A stretch of DNA of 64,000 nt from Flectobacillus roseus. GTDB taxonomy: Bacteria > Bacteroidota > Bacteroidia > Cytophagales > Spirosomataceae. The stretch lies in the NCBI RefSeq assembly GCF_030056665.1, contig NZ_JASHIG010000020.1. One strand, written 5' to 3'. The notes under the pieces were generated by a model. That model saw only the letters and a list, made by a program, of their open reading frames with translations, ran no database searches and was not told where the DNA came from. A program made the translations under genes and the position numbers. Below are positions 53,869-61,821 of this stretch, in pieces (positions within the stretch are counted from its first letter, which is position 1; each line of letters begins with the position of its first letter).

Positions 53869-55143
53869 TTACCGTCTAAAAAAGTATTTTTTTGCTTTCA
53901 GAATTACTAAAACACTTATCATACTTTCGGTAACTAATAGCGCTAAGGCAGTCCCAAGTACCGAGAAATAAGGAATCAGCAAAACGTTTAACAAGATACA
54001 TACCAAAGCGCCCCAAGATAAAATCTTCGTGCTACTTTTTCCATGGTCTGAGATGAGCAATAGCTGATAAAAAGGGATATTGACACATACAATTACTGGG
54101 ATAAACGCCATATATCTCACCAGTTGGACAAATAAGCTTTTTTGCGAAAAATCTAATTTCACTAAAGTGCTTATCAGTGGTGCTCCCAGCCAGCACCCCA
54201 AACATCCTAGTCCGACCAAAATACAGAAAGGAAAGAACAATTTTCGCAAAAATGATTGCATAGCCTCATATCCTTGTGTGATAATGTGGCAAAGTTGTGT
54301 ATAAATAGCTTGTGAAAACATGACTAATACTTGGCGAAGTAAAAGCGCTATTTTTTCGGCTATGCTATAGACTCCAAGCATTTGTTCGTTGACAAACCAC
54401 CCCAACAAGATAATGCCAGAGTGCATATACAGACTTACTGAAAAATGGGAGGTAAAATAGAAAAAACCTTCTTTGAGTTGCCTTGGAATCCCTTTCAGCC
54501 ATTGTTTCTGGAATACCAACTGATATTTTTTTGACAAATAGATATTGGCAATGACTCCAATCAAAACGTTGCTACCGCCTAATATCATATTTACCCAAAT
54601 GGCTTCGCTAGCGCCTTTTACCCAAAAATAAATCAAGCAAACACTAAGGATTTTTGAGCAAAAATTGGCGTAAGTAGCCCAAGGCATTTTTTCAACGCCT
54701 TGAAAAAACCAAATAGGCAATAGCGCCTGACCGACGACCATCATATAACTACCAATAATTAGTTTAGTGTTGTGAGTAAAGGCAGGATGTAGAGGAATAA
54801 TCACCAGTAAAATGCCAAAACCTAAGATAAGAAGGATTATTTTGGATAAACTCACTTCATAAAAAAGTTGACCTAAATCTTCTTTTTGACGGTGCTTTTC
54901 GCTCAAGGTTTTTACTGCTGAAAGACTAAAGCCATAGTCCACCCAAACATAAAAATACAACATGGTACTTTGTGCCAAAGCCACAATACCATACTGAGCC
55001 AAGCCAATACGTTGAAGCAGAAGAGGAATTAACAAAAGAGGGATTAATAGGTTGGTAGCTTGTAAAAATGCCAACGCCACGAAGTTGTGAATAACACCTC
55101 GGTATTCATGAAAGGTATTTCGAATCGTAGCAAACAACTTCAT
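53869..55143 (-). CDS. Wzx-like polysaccharide flippase
   Basis: 424 residues with about twelve transmembrane helices. MATE-like/MOP superfamily start ATNLLIPLLLIPLLLQRIGL, then IGLAQYGIVALAQS and WVDYGFSLSAVKTLSEK, as in O-antigen flippases (RfbX/Wzx). It flips lipid-linked repeat units to the periplasm for polymerisation. It is 36 bases upstream of the polymerase gene, and preceded by repeat R3 copy 1 with a terminator. Confidence 0.92.
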   Translation of the reverse strand: MKLFATIRNTFHEYRGVIHNFVALAFLQATNLLIPLLLIPLLLQRIGLAQYGIVALAQSTMLYFYVWVDYGFSLSAVKTLSEKHRQKEDLGQLFYEVSLSKIILLILGFGILLVIIPLHPAFTHNTKLIIGSYMMVVGQALLPIWFFQGVEKMPWATYANFCSKILSVCLIYFWVKGASEAIWVNMILGGSNVLIGVIANIYLSKKYQLVFQKQWLKGIPRQLKEGFFYFTSHFSVSLYMHSGIILLGWFVNEQMLGVYSIAEKIALLLRQVLVMFSQAIYTQLCHIITQGYEAMQSFLRKLFFPFCILVGLGCLGCWLGAPLISTLVKLDFSQKSLFVQLVRYMAFIPVIVCVNIPFYQLLLISDHGKSSTKILSWGALVCILLNVLLIPYFSVLGTALALLVTESMISVLVILKAKKYFFRR

Positions 55144-55177
55144 CGTTAGAGAATATATATCAGAAGCCTAGAATAAA

Positions 55178-55425
55178 ACAATTGAGTGATTACTTTAATA
55201 TTTGTATGCTAGAAGTAGAGACGAAATGCCTTGCGTCTAAAACCGCGTATCAAAAAAAGCGGTCGAGAAAACAATTTTCGACCGCTTTTTTTAGAGAATA
55301 GCCCTAATTTAAAAATTAAGAATGACTCATATTTATAGCTATTGAAGACGCAAAGCATTGCGTCTCTGCTGATTTTTATCAAAATCAATCACTAAATTAC
55401 CATTCACCAATTCACTCAATACCCT
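55178..55425. repeat. R3 composite inverted repeat, copy 1
   Basis: Nested: outer AATTGAGTGATT (55178) and AATCAATCACTAAATT (55382); inner palindromes AGACGAAATGCCTTGCGTCT (55219-55238) and AGACGCAAAGCATTGCGTCT (55346-55365); centre is the terminator at 55252-55292. Same order of parts as at 59841-60161. Confidence 0.75.
55252..55292 (-). terminator. Intrinsic terminator inside R3 copy 1
   Basis: Perfect 15-bp stem AAAAAAAGCGGTCGA (55252-55266) with TCGACCGCTTTTTTT (55278-55292). It lies 132 bases after the UDP-sugar dehydrogenase stop and 109 bases before the wzx ATG, and would stop transcripts in either direction. Confidence 0.88.
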
Positions 55426-56686
55426 ACAGTCTCGCATCAGAGAATGATTTATCCCAGAATGATTTAATATCGTAAATCACGGCGTCTTCACCTTTGAGGG
55501 CTTCAATATCTAAGCTGGCAAACTCGTTATGCGATACGCATAGCAAAATACCTTCGTAGTCAGTACCCAACTGGTCGAGCAACTGAATGCCGTATTCCTC
55601 CACAACCTCATGTTTGTCGGCCCAAGGGTCATATACATCCACATCAATTCCGAACTCTTTTAATTCGTTATACACATCAATCACACGAGAGTTACGAATG
55701 TCTGGGCAGTTTTCTTTAAAAGTAACACCTAAAATCAAGACTTTACAACCATCGATTTTATGTCCTTTTTTAATCAATAGTTTCACCAGTTTATTGGCTA
55801 CAAAAATCCCCATGTTATCATTGACACGACGACCAGAAAGAATCACCTGAGGATAATACCCCAAACTTTCGGACTTGTGAAGTAGATAATAAGGGTCTAC
55901 GCCAATACAGTGCCCCCCAACCAAACCCGGTTTGAATTTGAGGAAATTCCATTTTGTACCTGCGGCCTCTAATACCTCGGTGGTATCAATGCCCATTTTA
56001 TCAAAAATCAATGCCAATTCATTCACAAATGAGATATTGACATCACGCTGAGCATTTTCAATCGCCTTCGACGCTTCCGCTACTTTGATAGAAGTCGCCA
56101 AATAAGTACCTGCTGTAATAATTGAGCCGTACAAATTATCCACAAATTGTGCTACTTCAGGCGTTGAACCAGAAGTAACTTTTTTGATTTTGGTCAAAGT
56201 ATTCACCTTATCACCAGGGTTGATACGTTCTGGAGAATAGCCACAGAAGAAATCTTGGTTGAAAACTAAACCACTTTCTTTTTCCAAAATTGGTACACAA
56301 TCCTCTTCTGTACAACCTGGGTATACTGTTGATTCATAAATCACCACATCGCCTTTACGCAGAACTTTTCCTACGGTTTTGCTGGCCACGATCAAAGGAA
56401 TCAAATCGGGCTTTTTGAAACGATCTATCGGCGTAGGTACGGTTACGATAAACACATTGCAATCAACCAAATCATTGATATTGGCTGAAAAACTTAGTTG
56501 TGTAGAAGACTGTAAATTTTCGGTCTCTACTTCCTGTGTGCGGTCATAACCTTTTGAAAGTTCATCGATACGACTTTGATTAATATCAAAACCTATCACT
56601 GGAAATTTTTTTCCGAACTCTACAGCCAATGGAAGCCCTACATATCCAAGACCGATTATTGCTATTTTACTTGTACTTAAGTCCAA
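55424..56686 (-). CDS. UDP-N-acetylhexosamine 6-dehydrogenase (WbpO/TviB-like)
   Basis: 420 residues. NAD motif IAIIGLGYVGLPLAVEFGKK; catalytic Cys260 in GGHCIGVDPYYLLHKSE; NAD/UDP parts VTVPTPID and YSPERINPGD. The DPYYL form of the active-site loop places it with UDP-GlcNAc/UDP-GalNAc dehydrogenases that make uronic acids for Vi-like and O-antigen polysaccharides, rather than with UDP-glucose dehydrogenase. It supplies an acidic sugar for the polymer made by the genes downstream. Confidence 0.92.
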   Translation of the reverse strand: MDLSTSKIAIIGLGYVGLPLAVEFGKKFPVIGFDINQSRIDELSKGYDRTQEVETENLQSSTQLSFSANINDLVDCNVFIVTVPTPIDRFKKPDLIPLIVASKTVGKVLRKGDVVIYESTVYPGCTEEDCVPILEKESGLVFNQDFFCGYSPERINPGDKVNTLTKIKKVTSGSTPEVAQFVDNLYGSIITAGTYLATSIKVAEASKAIENAQRDVNISFVNELALIFDKMGIDTTEVLEAAGTKWNFLKFKPGLVGGHCIGVDPYYLLHKSESLGYYPQVILSGRRVNDNMGIFVANKLVKLLIKKGHKIDGCKVLILGVTFKENCPDIRNSRVIDVYNELKEFGIDVDVYDPWADKHEVVEEYGIQLLDQLGTDYEGILLCVSHNEFASLDIEALKGEDAVIYDIKSFWDKSFSDARL

Positions 56687-56748
56687 TATTTTGAGATAAT
56701 TTTATGGAAAATCAAAAACCGAAAATCAAAGGTAATCAATTTATTTTT

Positions 56749-57984
56749 TTAGTGGAAAAACAAATAACTCACCAGAATCGCTGTGATAATCCCAGCTAAA
56801 TCTGCTGTTAAACCTGCCCAAAGCGTGTAACGTGTTTCTTTGATATTGACCGAACCGAAGTACAAAGCGATCACATAAAAAATCGTATCTGCCGAACCTT
56901 GGAATACACATGCCAATCTACCAGCAAAAGAATCTGCACCAAAGGTTTTCATGGTATCAATCATCATGGCTCTTGAGCCACCTCCACTCAATGGGTGCAT
57001 CAAAGCTGTCGGAAGCGCATCTGTAAAGTCGGTATTGATATTGGTCAGTGCAAATAAGTATTTCATCCCATCAACAATCCAAGTCAAAGCTCCTGAGTTA
57101 CGCAATGCCCCAATCGCTACCAACATGGCTACTAAATAAGGAATAATACGAACAGAAGTCTCAAAACCACCTTTTGCACCTTCGATAAAAGCGTCAAAAA
57201 TGTCAACTTTTTTACGCAATGCACCAAGTAAAAACGAAATGATTAAGCCAAACAAAATCATATTACTCGACACCTTCGAAAAGATTTCGATTTGTTCTTT
57301 CGGAATACTTGATAAATACCAAAGCAATAACCCAATAGCAGCCGTAATACCTCCCAGCCATGTGATGATAACTCTGTCTAAGAGATTTATTTTTTGCTTG
57401 AAAGAGACAAATAAAAGTCCCGTTACCGTAGCAACATAAGTAGCAATCAAGCATGGAATAAAAATATCAGAGGCGTCTTTGGCGCCATAAATCGCACGTT
57501 GTGCCATAATACTCAGTGGAATCAAAACGGGGCCTGCACTATGCAATACCATAAACATAATCTGGGCATTGGAGGCTACCGTTTTGCTAGGATTTAGTTC
57601 TTGTAAACTCTGCATTGCTTTTAGCCCAAAAGGCGTAGCAGCATTGTCAAGCCCTAGCATATTGGCCGAAAAGTTCATAATCATTTGTCCACTTGCTGGG
57701 TGATTTTTAGGAACTTCAGGAAAAAGACGATTAAAGAATGGTCCGACAATACGAGCTAAAAAGTTGATAGCACCCGCCTTTTCTCCAATATTGAGTAAAC
57801 CCATAAAGAATGTCATTACCCCAGCTAACGGAAGTGCAATGTTCATGACCGAAGTTTCGGCTGAGTCGAACATACCATCGACAATCAGTTTAAAAATTTC
57901 GGTGTCGCCCAAGAAAATCAACTTAAGCAAAGCCACAATAAAGGCAATCAAAAAAAATGCAATCCAGAGGTAATTAAGAGCCAT
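56749..57984 (-). CDS. Nucleoside-recognition-domain membrane protein (SpmA-SpmB fusion)
   Basis: 411 residues with about ten transmembrane helices. The two halves correspond to SpmA (PLAGVMTFFMGLLNIGEKAG ... ANMLGLDNAATPFGLKAM) and SpmB (EGAKGGFETSVRIIPYLVAM ... HPLSGGGSRAMMIDT, GSADTIFYVIALYFGS). Spore-maturation homologues occur in many non-sporulating bacteria as putative transporters; substrate unknown. Gap of 62 bases to the downstream sugar dehydrogenase suggests cotranscription, perhaps accidental. Confidence 0.9.
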   Translation of the reverse strand: MALNYLWIAFFLIAFIVALLKLIFLGDTEIFKLIVDGMFDSAETSVMNIALPLAGVMTFFMGLLNIGEKAGAINFLARIVGPFFNRLFPEVPKNHPASGQMIMNFSANMLGLDNAATPFGLKAMQSLQELNPSKTVASNAQIMFMVLHSAGPVLIPLSIMAQRAIYGAKDASDIFIPCLIATYVATVTGLLFVSFKQKINLLDRVIITWLGGITAAIGLLLWYLSSIPKEQIEIFSKVSSNMILFGLIISFLLGALRKKVDIFDAFIEGAKGGFETSVRIIPYLVAMLVAIGALRNSGALTWIVDGMKYLFALTNINTDFTDALPTALMHPLSGGGSRAMMIDTMKTFGADSFAGRLACVFQGSADTIFYVIALYFGSVNIKETRYTLWAGLTADLAGIITAILVSYLFFH

Positions 57985-58029
57985 TCTATCAGATTGGGAT
58001 TTATGTATTTATTGAAAAGTATTCATGCA

Positions 58030-58080
58030 ATATTTGGCTTTCGGCAGTCGGCTATGAGCTTACGGCTAGTCATTAAAAAC
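58030..58080 (-). repeat. R1 repeat fragment, locus F
   Basis: GGCTTTCGGCAGTCGGCTATG and AGCTTACGGCTAGTCATTAA, on the minus strand resembling the GCCGACTGCCGAAAGCC end of other copies. About half an element. Confidence 0.6.
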
Positions 58081-58099
58081 TCCATTCACAATTTACTAC

Positions 58100-58274
58100 T
58101 AGGAGTGTACTAGGGTTCTAGGAACCATTTATTTCGGATATCGGATGTTGGATTTCGGAAGTTTAATTTTTTACATTTCTTAAAAAAATAAAGGTATTTA
58201 ACCATATCTCCGAAATCCGAAATCCCAAATCTGCAATAATTTGGAATCTTTCGTACAGTACTAATTCACAATTC
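58100..58274 (+). repeat. R2 repeat, copy c
   Basis: Centre parts ATTTCGGATATCGGATGTTG and CTCCGAAATCCGAAATCCC; right end GAATCTTTCGTACAGTACTA followed by ATTCACAATTC is the family's terminal repeat. The left end is diverged. Confidence 0.78.
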
Positions 58275-58293
58275 AGCATTCATACTTAGTATC

Positions 58294-59070
58294 TTATGGG
58301 TACATGACTGCTGCATGACGGAATACTGTCAAAAGTAAAGCAAACAAAGTCAGCATTACCGCCGAAAATGGAATCCAATGCCACTTCTTGATTACTTTAG
58401 CCAATTCATACGAAGCAACGGTAAATGCAAATGCAGCAATCACATCGGCCGTATAGTGTACGTGTTGTAAAAGTAGGAAAAAAGCGATTAAAATACAGGT
58501 GATACCAGCCAAGATTTTAGCTATACGCCCTTCAATGATAATCCAAATGAGCACCATTGTAGCGGTATGTCCCGAAAAGAATAAATCTTTGGTTACAGGC
58601 GAAGCTGTACCGTACACCGCCGCTTCGGCAAAAGGGTCTGCCAAATTGATTAATCCAGCGGGTGCATCAAGCGGTACCAAAGTGATGGTTACCATACGAA
58701 AAATCGTTACGCAAACGTAAGTAATAGCATAAAGTAAAAACACTTCAGCCTTTTTTAGACTTTGTATTAATGAGAAAATCAAAATACTGTACAATACCGT
58801 AAATATAGGTACAGATACGTCCATTGAAGGCAAGGCATTCAACACTAAATCCTCGAGAGCGACTCCTGGTCGTTTTTGGATATGGTTCAAGTAACTCGGA
58901 AACTGTGTAGCTCCGATAATTAAAATCCCCAAGGTTAAAATTATCTTTACACTAAAATCAACTGTTTGAAAACCTGCTTTCCAGCTTTTCGCAAGCGCTT
59001 GAAAGTAGGTAAGTTTTTTCATTTCTTGAGATGTTGTTTTGGGTTTTTGCGTTAACAAATCGTTATCCAT
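58294..59070 (-). CDS. PAP2-family membrane enzyme, sphingomyelin-synthase-like
   Basis: 258 residues, about six transmembrane helices. The catalytic pattern is KDLFFSGHT (His168) and HVHYTADVIAAF (His205, Asp209), the arrangement found in sphingomyelin/phosphatidylinositol-ceramide synthases (PAP2_C; compare SGHT and HYTVDV of eukaryotic SMS) rather than the standard three-motif PAP2 phosphatase. Bacteroidota make sphingolipids, so a head-group transferase or lipid phosphatase role is plausible. Substrate not established. A full consensus promoter lies upstream. Confidence 0.82.
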   Translation of the reverse strand: MDNDLLTQKPKTTSQEMKKLTYFQALAKSWKAGFQTVDFSVKIILTLGILIIGATQFPSYLNHIQKRPGVALEDLVLNALPSMDVSVPIFTVLYSILIFSLIQSLKKAEVFLLYAITYVCVTIFRMVTITLVPLDAPAGLINLADPFAEAAVYGTASPVTKDLFFSGHTATMVLIWIIIEGRIAKILAGITCILIAFFLLLQHVHYTADVIAAFAFTVASYELAKVIKKWHWIPFSAVMLTLFALLLTVFRHAAVMYP

Positions 59071-59142
59071 AAATAATGAGAAGATTATCGAGTCGTTGTT
59101 GAGTTTTGTCGGAAAGAAGACAAAACATCTTTAAAAAGATTG

Positions 59143-59173
59143 CAAACTTACATCAAGTTTTAAATGTTATCAA
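59143..59173 (-). promoter_or_regulatory. Promoter of the PAP2-like gene
   Basis: Minus strand TTG (59173-59171), 20-base spacer, TAAGTTTG (59150-59143): exact consensus, 72 bases upstream of the ATG. It overlaps the start region of the divergent msrA gene. Confidence 0.65.
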
Positions 59174-59175
59174 TT

Positions 59176-59838
59176 ATGAAAAGAAAAATTAGTGCCATTG
59201 TTCTTGGAATATTAACATTAGTAGTAAATATTTCATGTGCTCAAAAACCTGAAAATCAGAAAAATACTAAAATGGAGAACAAAGAAAAAGATAAACCGAG
59301 TGGCAAAACGGAAATAGCAACTTTCGGTGCTGGGTGCTTTTGGTGTGTCGAAGCCGTGTTCCAAAACCTCGAAGGTGTCGAAAAAGTTGTGTCTGGCTAT
59401 TCTGGAGGCTCAGTTCCAAATCCTACCTACCGTGCCGTTTGTACTGGTACTACTGGACACGCCGAAGTTTGTCAGATTACCTATGACCCTCAAAAAATTA
59501 CTTTTGAAGAGCTTTTAGAGGTTTTCTGGAAAACTCATGACCCAACTACCCTAAACCGCCAAGGAGCCGACGAAGGTACACAGTATCGTTCGGTAGTGTT
59601 TTACCATAACGCCGAACAAAAGCAGTTGGCAGAATACTGGAAAGAAAAACTTAACGCCGAGCACGTTTTTCCAAATCCTATAGTAACGGAAATCAGTGCC
59701 TTTTCGACATTTTATCCAGCTGAAAATTATCACCAAGATTACTTTAATCAAAATGGCTATGAACCCTATTGCCAAATTGTGATTAAGCCAAAACTAGACA
59801 AGTTTAAAAAGGCTTTCAAAGATAAATTGAAGCATTAA
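59176..59838 (+). CDS. msrA: Peptide methionine sulfoxide reductase A, lipoprotein form
   Basis: 220 residues from the ATG at 59176; an ATG four codons earlier (59164) adds residues before MKRKISAIVLGILTLVVNISC, a lipoprotein signal, so the later one is preferred. The enzyme reduces methionine-S-sulfoxide; active-site GAGCFWCVEAVFQ (catalytic first Cys of CFWC), GYSGGSVPNPTY, GHAEVCQITYDP and DEGTQYRS. A signal and lipobox mean it works in the envelope, repairing oxidised exported proteins. Confidence 0.94.
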   Translation: MKRKISAIVLGILTLVVNISCAQKPENQKNTKMENKEKDKPSGKTEIATFGAGCFWCVEAVFQNLEGVEKVVSGYSGGSVPNPTYRAVCTGTTGHAEVCQITYDPQKITFEELLEVFWKTHDPTTLNRQGADEGTQYRSVVFYHNAEQKQLAEYWKEKLNAEHVFPNPIVTEISAFSTFYPAENYHQDYFNQNGYEPYCQIVIKPKLDKFKKAFKDKLKH

Positions 59839-59840
59839 TA

Positions 59841-60161
59841 TGAGTCATCCCGAATTTGGCGATTTAGTGATTGATTTAGCGAATGAGTGATTATTCTCAC
59901 GAGAGACGCAAAGCATTGCGTCTAAAGAAGTATCATTCTGGAATATAGTATCAAACATGAGTCGCACTGAATTTTAAGATTGGGGTTATCCTCCAAGTTT
60001 TCATCAAAAAAGCGGTCGGAAAATATTTTCCGACCGCTTTTTTGATGCTCCCATACTGGATTTTACTCAGTATAAGACGCAATTATTGCGTCTCTACCAC
60101 GAGAATACAAATTTTAACATAATCACTCATTCGCTAAATCACTAAATTCGGGATAACTCAC
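59841..60161. repeat. R3 composite inverted repeat, copy 2
   Basis: About 320 bp, starting 2 bases after the msrA stop. Ends are TGAGTCATCCCGAATTT and the inverse AAATTCGGGATAACTCA. Next inside are arms TTAGCGAATGAGTGATTAT/ATAATCACTCATTCGCTAA, then palindromes AGACGCAA..TTGCGTCT (59904-59923 and 60075-60093), and at the centre a 46-base palindrome. No ORF. Confidence 0.85.
60002..60047. terminator. 46-bp perfect palindrome, bidirectional terminator
   Basis: 23-base left half (60002-60024) and right half (60025-60047) are exact complements without a central spacer; core AAAAAAGCGGTCGG/CCGACCGCTTTTTT. It ends both msrA (plus) and the Lon-N gene (minus), which are convergent. Confidence 0.88.
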
Positions 60162-60181
60162 GCTTCATCCCGTGAATTTTC

Positions 60182-60814
60182 CTAAAAATTCAGTGGGTCT
60201 AAGTTCTTAAAATGCCCATTCATGCGAATACGCTCTTTGGTTCTTTCCAATTCTTGTAATACTGGTAAGACCTTTTCTAAATGCTTGGAGATATAAGCCT
60301 GTCTTTCGGCTTCTGTTGGCATTTTGAGTAACTCATATTCCTTCTCTATCGATAAACCGATTTTGTGAGCTATTTGGAAAGAATAGGGCTGTGGTTTTTG
60401 AACATTAAATTTATTATCTTCTCCAAGAAGCGCATAAAGATCATTTATTTGCTCCAATAATTTTGGTAAAACAGGTGGTGTAATTTCTGGGTCTTTTAGG
60501 ACTTCTACTTCACCTCCTGCATACAACTTCCCTGCTACTGGATTCTGAAAATCTAAAATTCTAAATACTCTAACACCTTGTGTTTTGATGTCCATTCTGC
60601 CATCATCATATGCTTTATAAACGGATGTAATCTTTACTTCTGTCCCAAAACCTTGCATTTTACCATCAATAAAGGCAGGTATTCCAAAGGTTGAGTTTTG
60701 TTGAATAGTATCTTTTATCAACTGACGATAGCGAGGTTCAAAAATATGAAGATTGAGGTCTTCCAAAGGAAAAACCACTAAATTGAGCGGAAACAGTGGT
60801 AAAAACTTTTGCAT
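60182..60814 (-). CDS. Lon N-terminal (substrate-binding) domain protein
   Basis: 210 residues, the stand-alone LON substrate-binding fold without ATPase or protease: LPLFPLNLVVFPLEDLNLHIF, FEPRYRQLI and YDDGRMDIKTQGVRVFRILD. Such proteins are common and their role is unknown (possible peptide-binding). Helical C-terminal 80 residues end in NGHFKNLDP. No partner gene adjacent. Confidence 0.9.
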   Translation of the reverse strand: MQKFLPLFPLNLVVFPLEDLNLHIFEPRYRQLIKDTIQQNSTFGIPAFIDGKMQGFGTEVKITSVYKAYDDGRMDIKTQGVRVFRILDFQNPVAGKLYAGGEVEVLKDPEITPPVLPKLLEQINDLYALLGEDNKFNVQKPQPYSFQIAHKIGLSIEKEYELLKMPTEAERQAYISKHLEKVLPVLQELERTKERIRMNGHFKNLDPLNF

Positions 60815-60849
60815 GTGATTAGTATCTGCTTAAAACCAATGGGTATGTA

Positions 60850-60985
60850 CGGTTGGCGATTAGCAGTAGGCATTAGGCTAAATTCTCAGAAAACCATAGA
60901 AACATTTTACCGAGTGCCCATAGCCAACTGCCGAAAGCCCAATAATGCAATTTTATTTTGCCTTATTATTTTTGTAATTGTACAA
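60850..60985 (+). repeat. R1 repeat, locus G
   Basis: GGCGATTAGCAGTAGGCATT, TTTTACCGAGTGCCCATAGCC and AACTGCCGAAAGCCCAATAA, then the terminal motif GCAATTTTATTTTGCC (60948-60963), inverse of the R1 left end. Confidence 0.75.
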
Positions 60986-60999
60986 ACTTAAATTAGATA

Positions 61000-61187
61000 A
61001 TTGTGGATATGAAGTTAGTACTGTACGAAGGATTATAAAACCATTTATTTCGGATATCGGATGTTGGATTTCGGAAGTGTAAGCTTCTATATTTTGTGAA
61101 AAATAAAGGTATTTTACTTTATTTCCGAAATCAAAAATCCCAAATCAGCAATAGTTTGGAATCCCTTGTACAGTTCTGATTCACAAC
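61000..61187 (+). repeat. R2 repeat, copy d
   Basis: TTAGTACTGTACGAAGGATT at the left and GGAATCCCTTGTACAGTTCT, then GATTCACAAC, at the right are inverted; the middle halves TTTCGGATATCGGATGTTGG and TTTCCGAAATCAAAAATCCC are also complementary. Good complete copy. Confidence 0.82.
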
Positions 61188-61203
61188 TTATACTTCAGCC
61201 TTA

Positions 61204-61698
61204 TTACTTAATGCCTGCTTTTTCGATGGTAAAACCTACACTGACAATGTCAGCAAGGGGATTTTGGCGCATATATTGTTTTACCTGAATTTTATACTTT
61301 CCTTTTTTGGGAAAAGAGAAACCTTTAAACGCCAAAATTTTATGATCATACACATCGCCTAAGCCTTCGCCTAGTTTTTTACCTGTACTTGGATCAAAAA
61401 GTACTAATTCATCCAATTTTTGATGAATCACTTTTCCCTTATCATCTGATAAATAATGCGTTAGATATAGGTTATAGTATGGATAAGAACGATTGTTACG
61501 AACATTGTAAAACACATTATAAGTCATTGTTGTGTCATAGACGTTGAATTCGAATTCGGGGGTATCTTTAATAAACCACTTGGCGTCGGCAATGTTGTAA
61601 TTATCTTTCAAAATAGTATTTGAATCACAAGCTGACATAACCGTTGCCAATAAAATACTTCCAATAAAAATTTTCGATTTCAAACTTTTGAGGAACAT
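61204..61698 (-). CDS. gldH: Gliding motility lipoprotein GldH
   Basis: 164 residues. Signal with lipobox VMSAC (Cys24). The body matches the GldH family: NIADAKWFIKDTPEFEFNVYD, NRSYPYYNLYLTHYLSD, and KYKIQVKQYMRQNPLADIVS near the end. GldH is an outer-membrane lipoprotein needed for gliding in Flavobacterium; its exact place in the machine is unknown. Linked to a PSP1/RicT gene upstream as in other gliding Bacteroidota. A terminator hairpin stops 16 bases before its ATG. Confidence 0.92.
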   Translation of the reverse strand: MFLKSLKSKIFIGSILLATVMSACDSNTILKDNYNIADAKWFIKDTPEFEFNVYDTTMTYNVFYNVRNNRSYPYYNLYLTHYLSDDKGKVIHQKLDELVLFDPSTGKKLGEGLGDVYDHKILAFKGFSFPKKGKYKIQVKQYMRQNPLADIVSVGFTIEKAGIK

Positions 61699-61714
61699 AA
61701 GAGTACGATGGATT

Positions 61715-61764
61715 AAAAAAAGGAGTTGGATTTGAAATGTTTCATTTCTCGCCCAAACTCCTTT
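61715..61764 (-). terminator. Hairpin with U-run immediately upstream of gldH
   Basis: Outer stem AAAGGAGTT (61719-61727) with AACTCCTTT (61756-61764), inner GAAATG/CATTTC, T-run of seven on the minus strand (61721-61715). It follows the RicT-like gene (stop at 61822) and leaves 16 bases to the gldH ATG. Confidence 0.78.
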
Positions 61765-61821
61765 CTTATTTATGTAATGAGTTCACCTTCGATTTTGTAA
61801 AAATGGGTATTACTCTTTCAA

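Larger units (their letters stand above)
57985..58293. other. Intergenic region with repeats R1 and R2 (309 bp)
   Basis: Almost fully occupied by R1 locus F (58030-58080) and R2 copy c (58100-58274). No ORF. The same R1-R2 side-by-side pairing is found at 60850-61187. Confidence 0.6.
60815..61203. other. Intergenic region with repeats R1 and R2 (389 bp)
   Basis: Contains R1 locus G (60850-60950) and R2 copy d (61000-61187). The gldH stop is 17 bases beyond R2. No promoter consensus, no ORF of interest. Confidence 0.6.
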
